Assembly (NCBI GenBank): GCA_016705245.1 | Contig: JADIYM010000023.1 | Location: forward strand, 24,441 to 88,440 | DNA: 64,000 bases | Reading direction: 5' to 3' | DNA from: Blastocatellia bacterium | GTDB taxonomy: Bacteria; Acidobacteriota; Blastocatellia; UBA7656; JADIYM01 | Shown: positions 52,887 through 62,339 of the stretch, in pieces | Position numbering within the stretch: the stretch's first letter is position 1 | How the letters are laid out: every line of letters begins with the position of its first letter | Made by a program: the position numbers and the translations under genes | Notes under the pieces: generated by a model | What the model was told of the DNA's origin: nothing | The model's input: the letters and a program-made list of their open reading frames with translations, nothing else | The model's database searches: none

Positions 52887-53021
52887 TGCGACCGCTCCGC
52901 GGTCGGTGCGTGGGGCCGGCGGTTCCGCGGGTCGCGCGAGGGCTCGTTGCACTCGCCCGCGCGCGACCCACGGCTATTTCATCGACCGCTCCGCGGTCGC
53001 GGATTCGATCGCTCCGCGGTC
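52887..53021 (-). repeat. Three-hairpin element, copy D, with an extra half-palindrome
   Basis: Inverted relative to copy C. The main body ends at 52999; a further GATCGCTCCGCGGTCGCG half-unit follows (53004-53021). C and D are separated by about 146 bp. Confidence 0.82.
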
Positions 53022-53093
53022 GCGTACTGCGCTACAGGCTCAACCTGGAGTTCCGGCAGACGGCGCGACCGGAGCCGGACCGCCAGATAGAGA

Positions 53094-53124
53094 CCCATGC
53101 GTTACCGCGCACGGTACTGATGCG
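53094..53124 (-). repeat. Degenerate 31-nt repeat copy
   Basis: Keeps ACCGCGCACGGTACTGATGCG but has changed bases where the core has GGTAGCG. It lies about 150 bp upstream of the 1854-residue protein's start. Confidence 0.65.
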
Positions 53125-53237
53125 TGAGGCGTGCGTATCCGTAAGCTGCCGCGCACGGGCTTGCCCCGAGGCGCGAACACGTCCGATGTCCGCCCGGATC
53201 CACCGGCGGGACTGACAAGCGGCGTCGGCGAATGCCG

Positions 53238-53266
53238 TTGCTCCAATCCGCCGCGGCACGCACAAT
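53238..53266 (+). promoter_or_regulatory. Promoter of the 1854-residue gene, likely leaderless
   Basis: TTGCTC (53238-53243), 17-bp spacer, CACAAT (53261-53266), then 6 nt to ATG 53273. Confidence 0.42.
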
Positions 53267-53272
53267 GCGTGC

Positions 53273-56200
53273 ATGGCTCGAAGCTCAGTTCGCACATTAC
53301 TGGTCTCGTCGTTGCTGTTTTCGCTGACGTCTCCTTCAATGGCAGTGCAGTTGCCGCCGACGACGACGCCGGCTCCCGCTGCAACGGCGAAACGGAGCGA
53401 GGCGCCGCTCACGGCCCGGAGGCGTCTGCTGCCGGAGCGCGGGCTGATTCTTCATGTTCCGACTGGATGGACCGACAGCGAAGAGGAACTTTCGTACGAC
53501 ATCGGGCCCAATGCCTCGGTTCGCTTCATCAACGAGTCGATTCCCAACGGCACGAACGCTTCAGCCTACACCGACGCGATCGTCCGGCAGCTGAAGAGCA
53601 CCCTTGGTCGCGAACCGAACGTGACGCGGCGCCCGTGCAAGGTATCGGGACGCGCGGCCTTCGAGATTCTGCTGAACACCGAGTTTCCCAATGGAAGCGC
53701 CGGTACCCTGGTCTTCATCCTGACGACACGCGACGACGTCGGAGAGGCATTCGTCCTTGCCCAGACCGCCGACGCCGCGCCGTCGATTCTTGCCGATTTT
53801 CGCACAATGGCGGATGCCGTCGTCGTCGACACCGCGGACACGCTTCGGGCTTTCACGGATCGCTGCGCCGGCCTGCCGGGAACCGCGGTCCCCGAGGACC
53901 TCGACGCGCGGGTCGGCCTCGTCCGGACGATTGACGGAGTCGACGCGCGTGTCCGCACTGACGCCATTCGGACGCTCGCCGACATCGCGCGTGTTCAGCC
54001 GCAATTCGTCGCCGACCTCCTGCTTGATGCCCGCCCCATCGTGCGCGCAGCCGCGCTCGAAGCACTGTCGGCGACGCAGATGGCAGGGACCGTACCGTCG
54101 GTTCTGCGCGCGCTCATCGACGAGGATCCACTCGTTCGTGAACGCGCCGGCGGTCTGGCCGTCCGACTGCCGGACGCGGCAGAGACCATTTTCGGATCGG
54201 ACCTTCCGCTCATGATGCTCGATGAAGAGCGCGGGTTCTCGATCACCGCGAGCCTTCCCGAGGCGGAGCGCGCTCGCATCGCCCGGCAGATTCTCGAGGC
54301 GCCGGTCGCGGAATTCGTGGCCATGACTAAGCCTCCGACCCCGCGGCCGCCCCTGGGTGTGAGCCGCGAATCCGAGCCCGCCGGCGTTCCCGGTGGCGTT
54401 CCGGGTGGCGTCCCCGGCGGAATTCCGGGCGGCGTTCCCGGCAGCGTTCCGGGCGGCCACCTGGGCGGGGTTCCGGGTGGCGTCCCGTTGTCGATCAGCG
54501 AGAGCGCGCCGGACGTCTCTGACCCCGCAATGGCGCTGCTGCTCTATACCGATATTTCGCCGACGACCTATCCCCTTCCACTCACGCTCGTCGTCGATCT
54601 CGAAGACGACGAATTGCTCGCGACGGCGCTGAACGTCATGAGGTGGCGAGGCGAAGCGCCGCCCGAGGCACTCCTGCTTTCGCGGCTCACCACCGAGTCT
54701 GAAGCGCTGTTCGAGTCCGTGACGCGGTGCCTGGGTCGATTCGCCGGGGCCACGGCAGTCCCTCGAATCGAGGCGCGCCGCGGCAAAATCGTCAAGCGGC
54801 CACAATGGAGCGCGCTCCCGGACAAGCAACTCGATCTCGCCATCCGGCTGATCAAGGCTCGCGATGCCTATGCCCGCTCGACCGACGGGGCAGCTCGAGA
54901 TGCCATCGCGCGGTCCGTCACAACCGACGAGACCTTTCGGCGCGAATGGCCCGACATCGTCGACGCCGCGTTTCCGATCGGTGAACTGTCAGGCACTGCG
55001 GAGTGGTTCGAGGCCGCGCAAATCGATCCGCTGGGGGGAAACGTCCTTCCACGGCGGCTGCTGTTGTACGCCGCCGCGGCCGATCCACGGCGAGTCGTTA
55101 CGAACGGCGCTGCCGGTTTCGAAAACGCCCGGCTCGCTTCGACTGGCGACGGCGCGACCGTCGCCCTCGCCATGACGGCGTGGCGCGCCGCCATCGCAGG
55201 ATATACCGGCGATGAGCCCGAGGATGTCGCATTCGAGCGCTTCGGCATACGAGGAGGGTCGCCGATTTCGGTTGGCACCTGGCTGGCCGACGGCAGCGTC
55301 TTCCAGGACCAGTCGGACACGCGAACGATCGCCATCGTGGAGGTCGCGGACCGCGACCGCTTCGAGCGATCGCTGATGCTCCCCTCGAAGACCGGCGACC
55401 CGATCGACCTCAGCGGGTTCTCGTTCGGAATCGCCGGGGTTGCCCGCTGCGCTGCGCTCATGCCGACGGTTGGCGTGGTGTCGCTCGTCGCGATGCTCGA
55501 TGGACGCGAACACGTTCCGCCGCCACCGCCGCCACGCATTTCAGGCCCGGTCCCTCCGCCGGAGAGCTGGCGCACCGCCGTCGTCGTCCGCACGACGACG
55601 TGCCTGGGCGTGCCGGTTCGCGTCATATCGCGTCGCAGTGTCTCGGGCCGCGGCCGCGTCGGCTTGCGCGAGCTCGCCGTCGCATACGCGGGGGACCGCG
55701 CCATCGTGGCCTCGGGGCTTGCCGCGATGCGAGAGGCGCTATCGCGTCTCCGCGACGGCGGAGCTGGCTTCGGCGACACGGCCGCCTATCGCTCACTCGC
55801 TCAGTCGCAGGACGACTTCGTCTACGCAAGCAACCTCTTCAACCACGCTGATGAGCCAAGCGAGACGGGTGGCGTGCGGCTGTCGCGTGAGTCGTGGGAG
55901 AACGTCTTCGCTATCCGCGACGACATCGCCGATGGACTTCGGCAGTCGCCGACTCTCGTTCCGTCGGAAGCCGTGGCACCCGTTGCCCTGCTTCCCAAAT
56001 CGACGATTTTCTACGGCATCGCGCACCTTGACACCCCTGCCTTCTGGCCGTCGATTGTGACCACGGCTCGGGCGTTCTACGCCAGCGGCAGAACCGCGCC
56101 GTTCGAGGCCGCAGACTTGCCGGCGCTTGGACGGGAGTGCGGCTTCGCCCTCGTCGACGTCCCGGCCATGACCGGTCGGTTGATACCGTCGGGCGTCGTA

Positions 56201-58837
56201 GTCTTCGCGCGGCTGCACCCCGATCGTCCGCCCTCAGCCTCGAGCCTCAAGACACTCCGCGACCGCGCCCGGAAGGCCGGTTTCGCCGTCGACGTGAAGA
56301 GCAACTTTCTCGTCGTCGCGGCGGACCCGGAAACCCTGGCGCTGCTCGACGCGCCCGAGCGCCTCGCTTCGACCCCCGGATACGTGGCGACGATCTCACG
56401 AGCTCCCCGGTCGGTCGTGGCGTTCGGCGGAGTCAACCTCGACGCCGCGATCGAGCGCGCCCTCACAGGAAATGTGCCGCGCGAGACGCGGATGAGGCTC
56501 GAGACCGTTGGTTCGCTCGCGCACGCCTTCGCCAGCCAGGACATGTGGGTGACCGGCTCGTCCGCCGGATTCGACGCCCGCCTCGTGGCCCGTATCGAGC
56601 GCACTGGAGCGGGCTCGGTGTCCGACGTGGCCGGCGCCCGGCGGTCCAGGATTCAGGTGGCCGTGGTACCCGCTGCCGGCCAGCTCATATTCGACCGCCC
56701 GACGATCGACCGATTGCGCCTGAGGCTGAACGCGCGAACGCCGGCGGTACTCGAATCGGTCCGCGCTTCACTCGTCGCGGATGGCGTCGCGGACGTCACT
56801 GCCGACGGAAACGGCGCCTTGCTGCTGGCGGTGCCGGCGCGCCGCCCCGACAGTGTGCCGGCCATCGCACTGCCCGTTTCGGATCCCGCTTTCCGATCCG
56901 AGCTGATGGCGTCTGAGGACGTTCAGTCCGAAGATCCGGCGATCGTCAAGCAGGCGAAGGAGATTGTCGGAACCGACAGCAACGCCTGGACCGTCGCGAC
57001 GAAACTCGCCGACTGGACGCACGCGAATCTCAAGTGGAAGGTCGTGCCGAACGCGAGCTCGGTCGAGACCCTTGCGTCGCGCGAGGCCGACTGCTTCGAG
57101 TTCAGCCAACTTTATGTAGCGATGGCGCGTTCGCTCGGACTTCCCGCCCGAATCGTGTTCGGGCTGGCGTACGGTGATGGCGGCTTCATCGGACACGCGT
57201 GGGTCGAGGTCTGGGCTGGTCGTTGGATCGAGCTGGATCCGACGTGGGGCACGAACGCCGTCGACGCGACCCACATCCGGGTCGGGACGTCGAATGTGAT
57301 CGCCTTTGCCGTGCTCGACCAGCTGTCCATCGACGTCATTGACGTCGAGAGGACAGCGGGTGCAACCATCGCGAACCCTGAGGCCCTGTTTGCATCGATC
57401 GCGAACCAGTTCGACAAGCGAGGCACGGGAGCGTTCTCGTCTGCCATGCACGTACGCGTTCTCGCCGACGAACATCTCGGCATTGCGTCGTCAGCTTTGC
57501 CGGATACGCGCGCTATCCGCTCCATCGAGGCGGCCATGAATTCGGTCGAGCGTGAGTTCAGGCCGGATGGTGGACCTGAAGGAGGATCGGAACGGACGCT
57601 GCGCGTCATCAGCTCGCGCGTCGATGGCGATCGGGCGAGCGCATTCGTGGAGGTCTCGGAAGGATATGAAGCCGTCTACTTCCGGCTTCACGCGCGAAAG
57701 TCCGGAGATCGCTGGAGCCTCGTGGAGATCGAGAACCTCGACACCGGGGTGCGACACATCAGTGTTTCGCTCGCACATCGAATGTCGGCGGACGGACCGA
57801 CGTCCGATGCGCTGTCGTCTCCCGTCGAGCGTGCCCTGGCCATGCGATTCACGGATGCGGACGGTGCCATCGCGATTCTCGACCGAGCGATTGCGGCCAG
57901 GCCGACCGATGCATCGCTCGTGTATGCGAAGGCCCTCGTCCTCACGGATGGCGATCGCGAGTCCGAGTCTGACGCACTCCTCGAGAAACTCGTGGCGTTG
58001 CCCGAGCCATATCCTCTCGCCGTGCTCTCGCTCGGGTGGAGTCTGGCAAATCGTGAGAACGCCGACGTCGATCGAGCCGTCGCCCTGCTGGAGCGTTACG
58101 CGGCCCTGGCTCCCGACGACCCGCGCCCGCTGCTATGGATAGGCAACGCGGTTTCCTCCAAGGACCCGGTTCGCGCCGAGCGGGTCTTCCGGGCGGCAAT
58201 CGCGCGGGATCCGGCCGTCTGGGGCGGAGCGCACGATCTTGGCGCGCTGCTTGCGGAGCACGGCCGCTGGAAAGAGGCTCTGGCGGTCGTGGACGACGTA
58301 CTGCGTCTCGGCGAGTCGGAGTCGAAACCCGTAGCGTCACTGCTGATCTGGATGATGGACGAGGACGATCCGCTCCCGACGATCGAACGGTTCCTCGCCG
58401 AAGTTCCGGATCTGGTTCGTGACGATTCGGAGTGTTGCCTGACGATCGCGTCGGCCTACCTCGATTCGGACAAGCCGACGGCGGCGCTGCCCTTTGCGAG
58501 TCGCGCGATCGAACTGGCATCCGAGTCGAGCTACGCGCACGCGACGATGGCCAACATACGCATAGCGATGAAGCAATACGCCGAAGCGCTGGCGGCAGCC
58601 CAATGTGGACTCGATCTCGAACCGGATGCCACGTGGTCCCACTACCAACTCGCGGTGGCCTACGCCCACCTCGGCCGCCACGTCGACGCAATGGCAAGTC
58701 TCCGTGCCTATGCCGGACAGTTCAAATCGACACCATCCTGGCTGGCCAAGGACGTAGATCTGGAGCCACTGTACGAGCGGCCTGACTTCAAGGCACTTGT
58801 GACGCCGAGCGAGACGCCGCCCGTTGCGGCGCCATAG
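53273..58837 (+). CDS. Giant exported protein with transglutaminase-like domain and TPRs
   Basis: A 1854-residue protein. Signal peptide (about 1-25), a PsbP/DcrB-like beta-sandwich (about 45-185), HEAT-like repeats (about 200-300), a GGVPGG collagen-like block (about 370-405), a large unrecognised region (about 410-1230), a transglutaminase-like domain (about 1235-1345), and C-terminal TPRs (about 1540-1840). The Cys-His-Asp triad is seen: Cys1274 in READCFEF, His1308 in GHAWVEVW and Asp1322 in ELDPTWG. ATG 53273 follows the promoter with 6 nt. Probably periplasmic or surface; it may cross-link or cleave protein or peptidoglycan. The glycine-rich block is like that of TonB. Confidence 0.88.
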   Translation: MARSSVRTLLVSSLLFSLTSPSMAVQLPPTTTPAPAATAKRSEAPLTARRRLLPERGLILHVPTGWTDSEEELSYDIGPNASVRFINESIPNGTNASAYTDAIVRQLKSTLGREPNVTRRPCKVSGRAAFEILLNTEFPNGSAGTLVFILTTRDDVGEAFVLAQTADAAPSILADFRTMADAVVVDTADTLRAFTDRCAGLPGTAVPEDLDARVGLVRTIDGVDARVRTDAIRTLADIARVQPQFVADLLLDARPIVRAAALEALSATQMAGTVPSVLRALIDEDPLVRERAGGLAVRLPDAAETIFGSDLPLMMLDEERGFSITASLPEAERARIARQILEAPVAEFVAMTKPPTPRPPLGVSRESEPAGVPGGVPGGVPGGIPGGVPGSVPGGHLGGVPGGVPLSISESAPDVSDPAMALLLYTDISPTTYPLPLTLVVDLEDDELLATALNVMRWRGEAPPEALLLSRLTTESEALFESVTRCLGRFAGATAVPRIEARRGKIVKRPQWSALPDKQLDLAIRLIKARDAYARSTDGAARDAIARSVTTDETFRREWPDIVDAAFPIGELSGTAEWFEAAQIDPLGGNVLPRRLLLYAAAADPRRVVTNGAAGFENARLASTGDGATVALAMTAWRAAIAGYTGDEPEDVAFERFGIRGGSPISVGTWLADGSVFQDQSDTRTIAIVEVADRDRFERSLMLPSKTGDPIDLSGFSFGIAGVARCAALMPTVGVVSLVAMLDGREHVPPPPPPRISGPVPPPESWRTAVVVRTTTCLGVPVRVISRRSVSGRGRVGLRELAVAYAGDRAIVASGLAAMREALSRLRDGGAGFGDTAAYRSLAQSQDDFVYASNLFNHADEPSETGGVRLSRESWENVFAIRDDIADGLRQSPTLVPSEAVAPVALLPKSTIFYGIAHLDTPAFWPSIVTTARAFYASGRTAPFEAADLPALGRECGFALVDVPAMTGRLIPSGVVVFARLHPDRPPSASSLKTLRDRARKAGFAVDVKSNFLVVAADPETLALLDAPERLASTPGYVATISRAPRSVVAFGGVNLDAAIERALTGNVPRETRMRLETVGSLAHAFASQDMWVTGSSAGFDARLVARIERTGAGSVSDVAGARRSRIQVAVVPAAGQLIFDRPTIDRLRLRLNARTPAVLESVRASLVADGVADVTADGNGALLLAVPARRPDSVPAIALPVSDPAFRSELMASEDVQSEDPAIVKQAKEIVGTDSNAWTVATKLADWTHANLKWKVVPNASSVETLASREADCFEFSQLYVAMARSLGLPARIVFGLAYGDGGFIGHAWVEVWAGRWIELDPTWGTNAVDATHIRVGTSNVIAFAVLDQLSIDVIDVERTAGATIANPEALFASIANQFDKRGTGAFSSAMHVRVLADEHLGIASSALPDTRAIRSIEAAMNSVEREFRPDGGPEGGSERTLRVISSRVDGDRASAFVEVSEGYEAVYFRLHARKSGDRWSLVEIENLDTGVRHISVSLAHRMSADGPTSDALSSPVERALAMRFTDADGAIAILDRAIAARPTDASLVYAKALVLTDGDRESESDALLEKLVALPEPYPLAVLSLGWSLANRENADVDRAVALLERYAALAPDDPRPLLWIGNAVSSKDPVRAERVFRAAIARDPAVWGGAHDLGALLAEHGRWKEALAVVDDVLRLGESESKPVASLLIWMMDEDDPLPTIERFLAEVPDLVRDDSECCLTIASAYLDSDKPTAALPFASRAIELASESSYAHATMANIRIAMKQYAEALAAAQCGLDLEPDATWSHYQLAVAYAHLGRHVDAMASLRAYAGQFKSTPSWLAKDVDLEPLYERPDFKALVTPSETPPVAAP

Positions 58838-58973
58838 AGAGAGTGTTCTCCGGATTTGCGCAATTGGCGCGGTGCCGCCAGTTGCGCGATGGAAGGGTCC
58901 GGCATCAGGAGGTACTCTTTTTCCCGTGCCCGCCAAAGTCACTGACGACGTCCCGACCATCTGTCGTTGTTCG

Positions 58974-59013
58974 TCCGGTGTCGGGACGACAGCGCAATCG
59001 TCCCGACACCGGA
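58974..59013. terminator. Perfect 16-bp palindrome between convergent genes
   Basis: Arms 58974-58989 and 58998-59013 are exact complements (8-nt loop); TCCGGTGTCGGGACGA in the left arm. Between the 1854-residue gene and the minus-strand gene at 59019. No T-run. Confidence 0.68.
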
Positions 59014-59018
59014 GGACA

Positions 59019-59387
59019 TCAGTCCGGCTTGACTGACTGCAGCTGCAGTCCCTTGATTCCGTTCCGCTCAACTGGGAAGCCCGTGACTGTTACCGTCTTA
59101 CCGGCCAGACCGGCGACCTTCTCCTTGACGGAAATCGGCTTTTCGTCAAGCAGGACGTACAGCGTTCCGTCGTCCGTGATGAATCCCGCCGGGACGCCAC
59201 GGCTGATGCAGGCGTTGGCGCATCCCGCGTGATCGGGCCCGCGTTCGCCGCGTGAAACAAAGCAGTGCATGTCGACGATTTCGCCCTTGAGCGTCACCGG
59301 CTTCTTGTCGCCTCCTTCCTGACCGAAAGCCCAGACCGGCGCGGTCAGAACGAGAGCGAGTGCGGAGATATGGAGCATACGTCGCAT
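59019..59387 (-). CDS. Small secreted protein with conserved Cys/His cluster
   Basis: A 122-residue exported protein. Signal peptide (MLHISALALVLTAPVWAFG) followed by a compact domain with KGEIVDMHCFVSRG, GPDHAGCANACISRGVPAGFI and DDGTLYVLLDEKPISVKEK, and a GLAGKTVTVTGFPVERNG end. Three Cys and two His in a small space suggest metal binding or a disulfide-linked fold; similar small proteins are common in this kind of genome but have no known role. ATG 59387 has AAGGAG 9 nt upstream. It is convergent with the 1854-residue gene. Confidence 0.8.
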   Translation of the reverse strand: MRRMLHISALALVLTAPVWAFGQEGGDKKPVTLKGEIVDMHCFVSRGERGPDHAGCANACISRGVPAGFITDDGTLYVLLDEKPISVKEKVAGLAGKTVTVTGFPVERNGIKGLQLQSVKPD

Positions 59388-59853
59388 TGAGGAGACTCCT
59401 TTTGGCTGAACTGCAGTTCGCGGCTCAAAAAACGGGGAACGGGGATCGGGAACTTGTCGTTTTTTGAGCCTCGAGCGGTAGCGAGCGTCCCACGGACGGT
59501 CGATCGGTTTCGATCACTTCTGTCCTTCCGAAACGCTGCTCGGTCGGTGAGCGTCGCAGTAGTCTGAGCTCTCGTACAGATGTGACCCTCAGGAGTGCGG
59601 TTTGTTGTCGAATCGACGTGCGAACCGTAAGCTGAGCGGTCCGCAAAGTGCCGGCGACCACGATCGGTCGTCGTCGGGTCGTCCAGCTTCGGCGTTCCTT
59701 GTGCCCGATCGTGTATCGTCACGAGCGCACGGGTCCTGGCCGACGCAGAACGAGGCAAGTCCTGCGCCCGGACCAGGACTGCTGCCGCCTCTTGTTATCT
59801 GCCCGCAGTCGTCGAGCGTGGCCAAACAGTCGAATCGGAAAACGAGGCCTACG
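59388..59853. other. Intergenic region upstream of the patatin gene
   Basis: About 466 bp. It contains a 13-bp inverted repeat (59422-59434 with 59458-59470, GGCTCAAAAAACG) that may terminate transcription, a unit of the GGTAGCG repeat family (59466-59491), and the upstream signals of the patatin gene. An open frame runs through its right half, but its composition and lack of a start signal argue against coding. Confidence 0.5.
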
Positions 59854-62079
59854 ATGAAGTTCCTTACCGCGGTACTTGCCCTTCTCCTGCTGCTCGCGTC
59901 GCCCTTGTCGGCTCATGCCGTCACGATTGATGAACCGGTTGAGACATCATCGCTACCGCCTTCAGCTCCGGCCAGACCTCGAATCGCGCTGGTCCTCGGT
60001 GGCGGCGGCGCTCGCGGGTTCGCGCACATTGGCGTCCTGAAGTGGCTCGAGGAGAACCGGATTCCGGTGGACATCGTTGTCGGCACGAGCATCGGCGGCC
60101 TTATCGGAGGCGCATACAGCATCGGCACGACCCCTGCTGAGATGCGGCGGCTGATCGGCGACATTCCGTGGACTGACGTGTTCCAGCAGGATGCCCCGTT
60201 CCCCGAAAGCAGCTTCAGGCGCAAGGAGGACAGCCGGGCGGTTCAGGTCGACTTCGAGCTGGGACTTCGGCGCGGACCATCGCTGCCCGGCGGGCTCTTC
60301 CCTGCGCAGCCGGTAACCCTGCTCCTCAACCGGCTCTCATTGCCGTATGACGGCATGTCGTCGTTCGACGGTTTCCCGATCCCGTTTCGGGCCGTTGCGA
60401 CCGACATCGGTAACGGCGAACAGGTGGTGATATCGGACGGCTCGCTCGCGGACGCGATGCGCGCGACGATGGCCGTGCCCGGTGTCTTCACGCCGGTCAA
60501 GCGTGACGGACGGCTCCTCGTTGACGGCGGCGTGGTCAACAACGTCCCGGTTGACGTCGCGAAGGCCATGGGCGCCGACATCATCATCGCCGTCGACGTG
60601 TCGACACCGCTCGACGACATCGACAGAGTCCAGTCGGTCCTTGGGATCACGAATCAGTCGCTGACCGTAATGATCCTCAACAACACGAAGAGGGTGATCG
60701 CGCTCTCTGATGTCGTGGTCGTGCCCGAGCTTGGCGACTACGGCGCGGGGAGCTTCTCGTCATCGAACGAGATAGCCGACCTCGGATACAAGGCTGCAGC
60801 AGACAAGGCCAGATTCCTGCAGACTCTCTCCGTCGACGAAGCCACGTGGGCGGCGTATCTCGCCGAACGCGGCTCGCGCCTTCGAACCGCGGTACCGACG
60901 CCGGCTTTCGTTGCCGTGACCGGCGTCGACGGCGAGGCGAAGAAGGAGATCGAAGAGCGCTTCACGGAATACGCCGGGAGGCCGCTCGACACCAACGCGG
61001 TAGAGCTCGACATCACCAAGGTGCTCGGCTCCGGGCGTTACGAGACCGTGAAATACGGACTCGTCGAACGAGACGGCAAAACCGGCCTCGAGATCCGAAT
61101 CGACGAGAAGCCCTACGCTCCGCCCACGATTCGATTTGGCGTCGATCTTTCGAATCGCCAGGCCGATGGCGCCGACATCAACCTGAACGCGCGATTGACG
61201 TTCTTCGACATCGGCGGATACGGCACGGAGACGCGAATCGATGCCGGGATCGGAACGACGGCGTTCGCCGGCATCGAGTACTACCGACCCCTCGGAGGAT
61301 CGAGGTTTTTCGTCGCGCCGTTTGCCGGGTTCGAGTCGACAACGCAGGACGCTTTCCGTGACGAAGACCGTGTTGCCCGGTATCGCGTGCGCGAAGCCGG
61401 GGTCGGATTCGATCTCGGCTATTCGTTCGACAGGCACTCGGAAGCGAGGGTCGGCTACGAGCTCGTCGCCGTCGACGCGTCAACACGCATCGGCGACCCG
61501 ACGCTTCCGGAGCTTTCTGGTTTCGTGAACACCGTTCGTGCCCGATACACGTACGACGGCGTGGACAATCCGGTGATTCCGACGCGCGGTGTCCGGTTCT
61601 CCGGTGAGCTCCGCCGTCTGTTCGACAGCGAGGCTACGCTCGACGACTACACGACGCTGAACATGTTCGCAGCCATCCACCATCCGGTGCGAGAGAACGA
61701 TACGGTGTTCCTGCTCGCGGCAGGCGGCTCGTCGTTCGGCACCGACGTGACGCCGCCGTTCGATTTCTCGCTTGGCGGACAGCTGCGGCTGAGCGCCTAC
61801 AATCGCAACGAGTTTCGCGGCGCCAACTACTTCTATGCGAGCCCGGGATACCTGCACAGTCTCGGCAGTCTCTCGGAGGTCATTGGCGGGCGGTACTACG
61901 TTGGTGCGTGGTATGAGGTCGGAAGTGCCTTCAACAGCTGGAACGGCAAGGACATTCGACACGCCGTCGCCGGCGGCTTCCTTATGAACACGAAAATCGG
62001 GCTCATCACGCTCGGCGGCGCGGTGGGAGAGAGCGGGCGCGGGAGGATCTTCTTCTCGCTCGGCAACGTGTTCAGGTAA
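59854..62079 (+). CDS. Patatin-like phospholipase with Omp85-type beta-barrel (PlpD-like type Vd autotransporter)
   Basis: A 741-residue protein. Signal peptide (about 1-26, MKFLTAVLALLLLLASP), patatin domain (about 45-245) with the GGGGARG oxyanion loop, GTSIGG (Ser79) and DGGVVNN (Asp224), then a POTRA-like segment (about 345-425) and a 16-strand Omp85-like barrel to the C-terminal Phe-Arg. This order is that of PlpD/FplA autotransporters, which carry a lipase out through their own barrel. ATG 59854 follows ACGAGG; longer in-frame starts are not supported. It could degrade host or prey phospholipids. The catalytic Ser-Asp dyad is complete. Confidence 0.93.
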   Translation: MKFLTAVLALLLLLASPLSAHAVTIDEPVETSSLPPSAPARPRIALVLGGGGARGFAHIGVLKWLEENRIPVDIVVGTSIGGLIGGAYSIGTTPAEMRRLIGDIPWTDVFQQDAPFPESSFRRKEDSRAVQVDFELGLRRGPSLPGGLFPAQPVTLLLNRLSLPYDGMSSFDGFPIPFRAVATDIGNGEQVVISDGSLADAMRATMAVPGVFTPVKRDGRLLVDGGVVNNVPVDVAKAMGADIIIAVDVSTPLDDIDRVQSVLGITNQSLTVMILNNTKRVIALSDVVVVPELGDYGAGSFSSSNEIADLGYKAAADKARFLQTLSVDEATWAAYLAERGSRLRTAVPTPAFVAVTGVDGEAKKEIEERFTEYAGRPLDTNAVELDITKVLGSGRYETVKYGLVERDGKTGLEIRIDEKPYAPPTIRFGVDLSNRQADGADINLNARLTFFDIGGYGTETRIDAGIGTTAFAGIEYYRPLGGSRFFVAPFAGFESTTQDAFRDEDRVARYRVREAGVGFDLGYSFDRHSEARVGYELVAVDASTRIGDPTLPELSGFVNTVRARYTYDGVDNPVIPTRGVRFSGELRRLFDSEATLDDYTTLNMFAAIHHPVRENDTVFLLAAGGSSFGTDVTPPFDFSLGGQLRLSAYNRNEFRGANYFYASPGYLHSLGSLSEVIGGRYYVGAWYEVGSAFNSWNGKDIRHAVAGGFLMNTKIGLITLGGAVGESGRGRIFFSLGNVFR

Positions 62080-62164
62080 GGCGGCTGCTCGATCGGTACA
62101 TGGAATTCGCGCGGCCGCTCGCATACGACGGAAGTGCTCGCGACCAGGCCCGTATTTGAGTGCC

Positions 62165-62194
62165 GTCCCGTCGCTTCGCTCCGGGTTCTGGCTC
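62165..62194 (-). repeat. Unit related to the ppx/zapA repeat
   Basis: Minus-strand GAGCCAGAACCCGGAGCGAA then GCGACGGGAC matches the CCAGAACC-GGAGCG-(GGT)AGCGAC-GGG pattern of 29053-29079. Together with 59466-59491 it flanks the patatin gene in inverted orientation. Confidence 0.55.
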
Positions 62195-62254
62195 AAACGG
62201 CACGCGACCCGGGGACGATGGTTCGAGTAAAAACTTTTCACTGTCCGCGATTGC

Positions 62255-62282
62255 TTGCCGCTCGGCGCGGGACCGGTATAGT
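62255..62282 (+). promoter_or_regulatory. Promoter of the downstream kinase gene
   Basis: TTGCCG (62255-62260), 16-bp spacer and TATAGT (62277-62282), about 58 bp upstream of ATG 62340. Confidence 0.4.
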
Positions 62283-62339
62283 CTCCGCCTAGTCCCGGGT
62301 GACAGCGATCTACACGGCAAACCCGCGCGCATCAAGGAG

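Larger units (their letters stand above)
52613..53272. other. Repeat-filled gap between MoxR and the 1854-residue protein
   Basis: About 660 bp with no credible gene. It holds two inverted three-hairpin elements (52628-52740 and 52887-53021) and one degenerate 31-nt repeat (53094-53124), the same set as at 13.4-14.2 kb. The promoter of the next gene is at its right edge. Confidence 0.75.

Noticed and set aside
59602..59853. Extended N-terminus of the patatin gene
   Set aside because: The ATG at 59854 gives a clear signal peptide; upstream residues are of random composition.
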